From positions 746,501 through 810,500 of the forward strand of contig NC_134683.1 in NCBI RefSeq assembly GCF_024713945.1: a stretch of 64,000 bases of DNA, written 5' to 3'. Positions 60,517 to 64,000 of the stretch are shown one piece after another. The translations under genes were made by a program, and so were the position numbers. The stretch comes from Dermatophagoides farinae. Lineage: Eukaryota > Arthropoda > Arachnida > Sarcoptiformes > Pyroglyphidae. How positions within the stretch are numbered: position 1 is the first letter of the stretch; every line of letters starts with the position of its first letter. Under the pieces are notes generated by a model that saw only the letters and a program-made list of their open reading frames with translations, did no database searches and was not told the DNA's origin.

Positions 60517-62398
60517 ATGGCTCGTAATATTAAAGGTAAAAAAGCTTTGAAAAAACGTCCAACAGCTTATATGACACGTAGTGAAGCATTGCAAAAATTG
60601 CAATTATCATTAAAAGATTTTCGGTAAGTTTTTTTTTGGATGATAATTCATTTAGAAAATCTTATCGTTTTTTTTTGTTGTTGTTGTTGTAGACGTTTAT
60701 GTATACTAAAAGGAGTGTATCCAGTTGAAGCAAAAAAGACAAAATCACAAAATACTTCACATACTAAAACCTATTATCTTCGAAAAGATATCCTGTACCT
60801 TAGCCATGAACCAATCATATGGAGATTCTGGGATTTTAAGGTATGTGTAAGAATGACAAATAAAATTGAAAATTTTAAATTTCAAAATCATTATTTATAG
60901 ATATTCATGAAACGTATGGCCAAAGCAAAAGGTCGTCGTGACAAGGAATGGATACAAAGAATACGTGAGAATAAACCATTCTATAAATTGGATCATATTG
61001 TCAAAGAACGTTATCCAACAATAATCGATGCACTTCGTGACATGGACGATGCTTTATCCATGGGTTTTCCTATATGCAATGTTTGGCAAATCTAAATCAT
61101 TGCCATTAGAATTGATTGAATTGAGTCGTCGTTTTACATTGGAATTTATGTATTACGTAATGGAAACGAAATCTTTGCGAAAATGTTTCATCTCTATCAA
61201 AGGCTATTATTATGAAGCGAATATTATGGGCCAAACAATACGTTGGATTGTTCCACATCAATTTGTAATGAAACGTGTTCCGGACGTTGATTTTCAAGTG
61301 ATGAAAACATTCACCGAATTTTACGTAACATTATTAGGTTTTGTCATCTATAAACTTTATGTTTCAAATTCATTCATATATCCACCAAAATTTTTTGAGA
61401 ACAAAAATATTAAAGAAGATGAAGAGAAATCTGAAGATGAAAATGATGATGAATATGATGATTCGGATGAGATTATCGCTGCATTGAATCATCCATTGAT
61501 TAATCGAAATGAATCGGATAATCAAATACTTGATGAACAATCGAAAATTGATAATTTTGAAACAGAATTAGCCAATGATGATGATGAGATTAAATTCGGT
61601 TCATCAGTGATGACATTTCATCAGCTACAAAAATTGCAGAATTTATTTGCCGGATTAAAATTCTTTATCAATCGTGAAGTACCACGTGAAGCACTTTGTT
61701 TTGTTATTCGTTCATTTTCCGGACAAGTTTCATGGGATCGAAATCTTTTCAACGGTGCTACATTCGATGAAGATGATGAAAGCATTACACATCAGATTGT
61801 TGATCGTGAAATTCCTAAACGTTTCGTTAATCGTTATTATATTCAACCACAATGGATTTTTGATTCAATTAATTCCCGTAAATTATTACCGGTTCAAAAT
61901 TATTTTATCGGTACAAAACTTCCACCACATTTAAGTCCATTTGTTGAGGAAAAAGTAGGTGATTATATTCCACCGGAAAAAGAAATGTTTGAAAATCCTC
62001 AACAACAACGTATCAATGACGAAAACGATGATGTTGATAGTCAAATGGATGAAGATGTCGATGATGATGATGATGATGATCAACAAGCAGACGAAATTGA
62101 CAATGATGACAACGAAGACGAAGAAGAACAACAACAGCAACAAATGATGGTGAAAAAAGGTAAACCAATCGAAATGAATCGATTTAAACAGAGCAAACAG
62201 AAACAGGATGAAGAAAAACGTTTACGTGTAATGATGATGCCAAAGAAGAGGAAAAAACTGTATGATTTAATCATTAAAAGCCAGAAAAAACAAAATCGTG
62301 AAACAGAAAGATTACAACGTAAACGACAAGACTATGATGAACGTCAACGGCGACAACAAAAATCAGCTGTGAATAATAAAAAAATGAAACAAAATTGA
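60517..62398 (+). CDS. PES1: Pescadillo homologue (one apparent frameshift)
   Basis: Nucleolar component of the PeBoW (PES1-BOP1-WDR12) complex needed for 27S/32S pre-rRNA processing and 60S assembly. Exons 60517-60623, 60693-60840, 60901-62398; about 583 residues, 588 in human. N-terminal pescadillo domain: [68 protein letters not shown] domain: [19 protein letters not shown] to [19 protein letters not shown], followed by [19 protein letters not shown]. An acidic Asp/Glu/Gln tract and a basic coiled tail end the protein. Within the GGG at 61062-61064 the frame shifts by one: with one G fewer it reads [20 protein letters not shown], as in the family. Both flanks are intact, so an indel error is likely. 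Confidence 0.93.
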
Positions 62399-62713
62399 TG
62401 ATTTTTTTTCTGAATTTTATTTTTCATTAAAAAATTTTTAGTTTCACAAACAAAAAAAAATTGAATTCTGTAAGTAGCGTGTGTTTGTGTATGTGAATGT
62501 GAGGTATGTATGTAAAATCAAGGGGAAAAAAAATGTAAAGAGATCAAATACACCGTTGTTTGATTAATGATGAATGAATTCTGATACAAAAGAAAAAACG
62601 AAATAAAATGTTAAAAAATGAGATATTTTTGAACTTTGAATTTTTTGCTTTTTTTTTACAAAATAAAATTATCGATACAATCAACAATCAGTATCGATAT
62701 CATCAATTTAAAA
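62399..62713. other. Convergent 3' gap
   Basis: 315 bp between the PES1 stop and the stop of the opposing Q/S/T-rich gene. A/T-rich 3' UTR sequence only. Confidence 0.6.
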
Positions 62714-64000
62714 TCAATCATTCGAATCTTTATCAGTAATTTTGGAATCTTTCGGCTGTGAAGTTGTCGTGGTCGTGGTAGTCGATGATGATGATGATGA
62801 TTTTGATGATGACATTAATGCTTCAATTAATGGAGATTCCTTTGGTTTAGCAATAGTCGATATGGTTGTTGTTGTTGTTGTTTGATTTGTCGATGGTGAT
62901 GATAATGTAGTTGTCGTATTCGAATATTGTTGTTGTTGTTGTTGCTGCTGCTGCTGCTGTGAATCAGCTTGTTTAGCTGCAGCGCTTAGAATTGAACCTA
63001 ATGTAGCACCGGATGTTTGTGTTGCCGTTGTTATTTTATTCGAAACAATTGGTCTTGGAAATGGTTGTTGTTGATTATTCGAAGCAATAGCCGCAGTATG
63101 TTGACCAATATTAATCAATGATACAGCTGTTCCAGAAGTTGTTTGAGCAATTATATTGGAATTCTGTGGATTTGATGATTGCATCAAAACAATTGGTATG
63201 GCTTTAGCTGAAACATTTGATGATGCAAGTGTACGTAGAATGGCAGCATTATTTGCTGTCACCGTTGTTGTTCCCGGTTGTTGTTGATGTTGATCACCAA
63301 TATTCGATGATGATGATGATGATTGTGATAATGCTGCTACTAAAGCGGATGTTTGGCTTGTATTTGGTACGGTAACTTGTTGAATTCCAACACCACCACC
63401 ACCACCACCACTACTAGTTGTTGTTGTTGATGATGATGATGATGTGGATGGATTCTTCAAAGTTAACGTACTCAAATGGACAGTATTTGATTGCGATGAT
63501 GATGTTGTTGATGATGATGACGATGTAGATGATGATGATGATAATTGACCAGCAGCACGTATGGCAAATGTTAATGTTTGATTTGGATTTGTTGTCGTTG
63601 TTGTTCCAGATTGATTATTGTGGCTAACCACTTGATGTAATAATGTTGGTGTCGTTGAATTAGGGCCAACACCACCACCACCACCACCACTATTACCGCT
63701 AATGATGATATGTCCTTTTGGTGTATGAGTTATCTGAGCATTTTGTGAAAGATTAATGGAAGATATAGTTCCTTGATGTTGTCCAGATTGTTGTTGCTGA
63801 TGCTGATGTTGTTGTTGTTGTTGCTGTTGCTGTATGGCAATGGTACCAGCTGATGTTGGCAGTAATTTTATTGTTGTTGATGAATCATTTGATGAAACGG
63901 CAATAAAATGTTGCTGTTGACTTGTACCAGATGTTGTTGTTGTTGTTGTTATTGTCGATGCTGTTGTTGTTGTTGTTGTTGAACCAACAGTAAATGTTTT
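62714..64000 (-). CDS. Q/S/T-rich protein, C-terminal part (runs off window)
   Basis: The minus-strand frame is open from the right edge (64000) to the stop at 62714, 428 codons without a stop, so the start and probably any folded domain lie outside the window. Composition is Gln, Ser, Thr, Ala and Gly with runs of each; less biased pieces include TIKLLPTSAGTIAI, HTPKGHIIISGN, LTFAIRAAGQL, AKAIPIVLMQSS and SPLIEALMSS, with a Lys/Asp tail (SKITDKDSND). Such Q/T/S-rich, hydrophobic-patched tails are common in metazoan transcription co-factors (for example NFRKB- or TAF4-like proteins), but no specific family can be named. The real frame is this one because the stop-free length is far above chance and the amino-acid repeats match its codon phase. 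Confidence 0.65.
   Translation of the reverse strand, partial: KTFTVGSTTTTTTASTITTTTTTSGTSQQQHFIAVSSNDSSTTIKLLPTSAGTIAIQQQQQQQQHQHQQQQSGQHQGTISSINLSQNAQITHTPKGHIIISGNSGGGGGGVGPNSTTPTLLHQVVSHNNQSGTTTTTNPNQTLTFAIRAAGQLSSSSSTSSSSSTTSSSQSNTVHLSTLTLKNPSTSSSSSTTTTSSGGGGGGVGIQQVTVPNTSQTSALVAALSQSSSSSSNIGDQHQQQPGTTTVTANNAAILRTLASSNVSAKAIPIVLMQSSNPQNSNIIAQTTSGTAVSLINIGQHTAAIASNNQQQPFPRPIVSNKITTATQTSGATLGSILSAAAKQADSQQQQQQQQQQQYSNTTTTLSSPSTNQTTTTTTISTIAKPKESPLIEALMSSSKSSSSSSTTTTTTTSQPKDSKITDKDSND

Noticed and set aside
60901-61095. Short pescadillo-like protein ending in CNVWQI
   Set aside because: The family continues in the adjacent frame directly after ALSM; the stop is an artefact of the one-base shift.
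1-64000. Transposons, tRNA or rRNA genes
   Set aside because: No terminal repeats with transposase, reverse transcriptase, A/B-box pairs or rRNA-like blocks were recognised by eye; a tRNAscan and repeat-library search would be decisive.

Overview
The window is AT-rich nuclear DNA of an arthropod. Short spliced introns (often 45-120 bp, GT...AG), dense (GATn/CAn/GTTn) microsatellites, poly-Q/poly-N/poly-S tracts inside proteins, an arthropod-type Slowpoke channel, an HR96-like nuclear receptor and a septin with an inactive G domain all fit. The compact genes and extreme A/T low complexity suggest an astigmatan (dust or scab type) mite; that placement is inference, not proven here. I saw no rRNA, tRNA, CRISPR array, transposon or virus-derived element.

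Layout. 0.1-0.5 kb: SmD3 (minus). 0.5-8.8 kb: long non-coding stretch leading to slo, a 17-exon BK potassium channel (plus, 8.84-17.55 kb) with a probable 21-nt cassette microexon. 18.4-20.3 kb: secreted carboxylesterase-like protein (minus). 20.8-22.7 kb: PAM16/Magmas (plus), with a complete NUDT8-like Nudix gene inside its last intron on the same strand. 22.9-25.2 kb: HR96-like nuclear receptor (minus). 28.0-30.7 kb: a head-to-head pair of secreted Gly-rich proteins sharing an intron position and a TATA promoter. 31.6-33.3 kb: SEPT6-group septin (minus). 34.8-39.6 kb: a secretory precursor carrying about 16 copies of an '...EGMRF + dibasic' peptide (minus). 43.2-45.1 kb: two tandem secreted two-domain Cys-rich paralogues (minus). 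46.0-47.5 kb: PP4 catalytic subunit with an unusual N-terminal extension (minus). 49.2-52.0 kb: flotillin-2 (plus), with a secreted Tyr/Lys-rich protein nested antisense in intron 1. 53.0-53.6 kb: an orphan protein with weak atlastin/GBP-like helices. 55.5-56.7 kb: Q-rich repetitive protein (plus). 56.8-60.3 kb: DNA2 (minus), divergent from PES1/pescadillo (60.5-62.4 kb, plus). 62.7 kb to the edge: C-terminal part of a Q/S/T-rich nuclear-type protein.

The genes do not form one pathway. Housekeeping genes (splicing, mitochondrial import, phosphatase, genome maintenance, ribosome biogenesis) alternate with neural or secreted lineage-specific genes. The most novel item is the EGMRF precursor: a multi-copy peptide gene whose last copy ends at the stop codon directly after RF, with no Gly for amidation. 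Three neighbouring genes (55.5-61.1 kb) are each split by a single-base frame change, which looks more like assembly error than gene decay. Exon coordinates below were set by hand from splice signals, reading phase and remembered protein families; no alignment was run.
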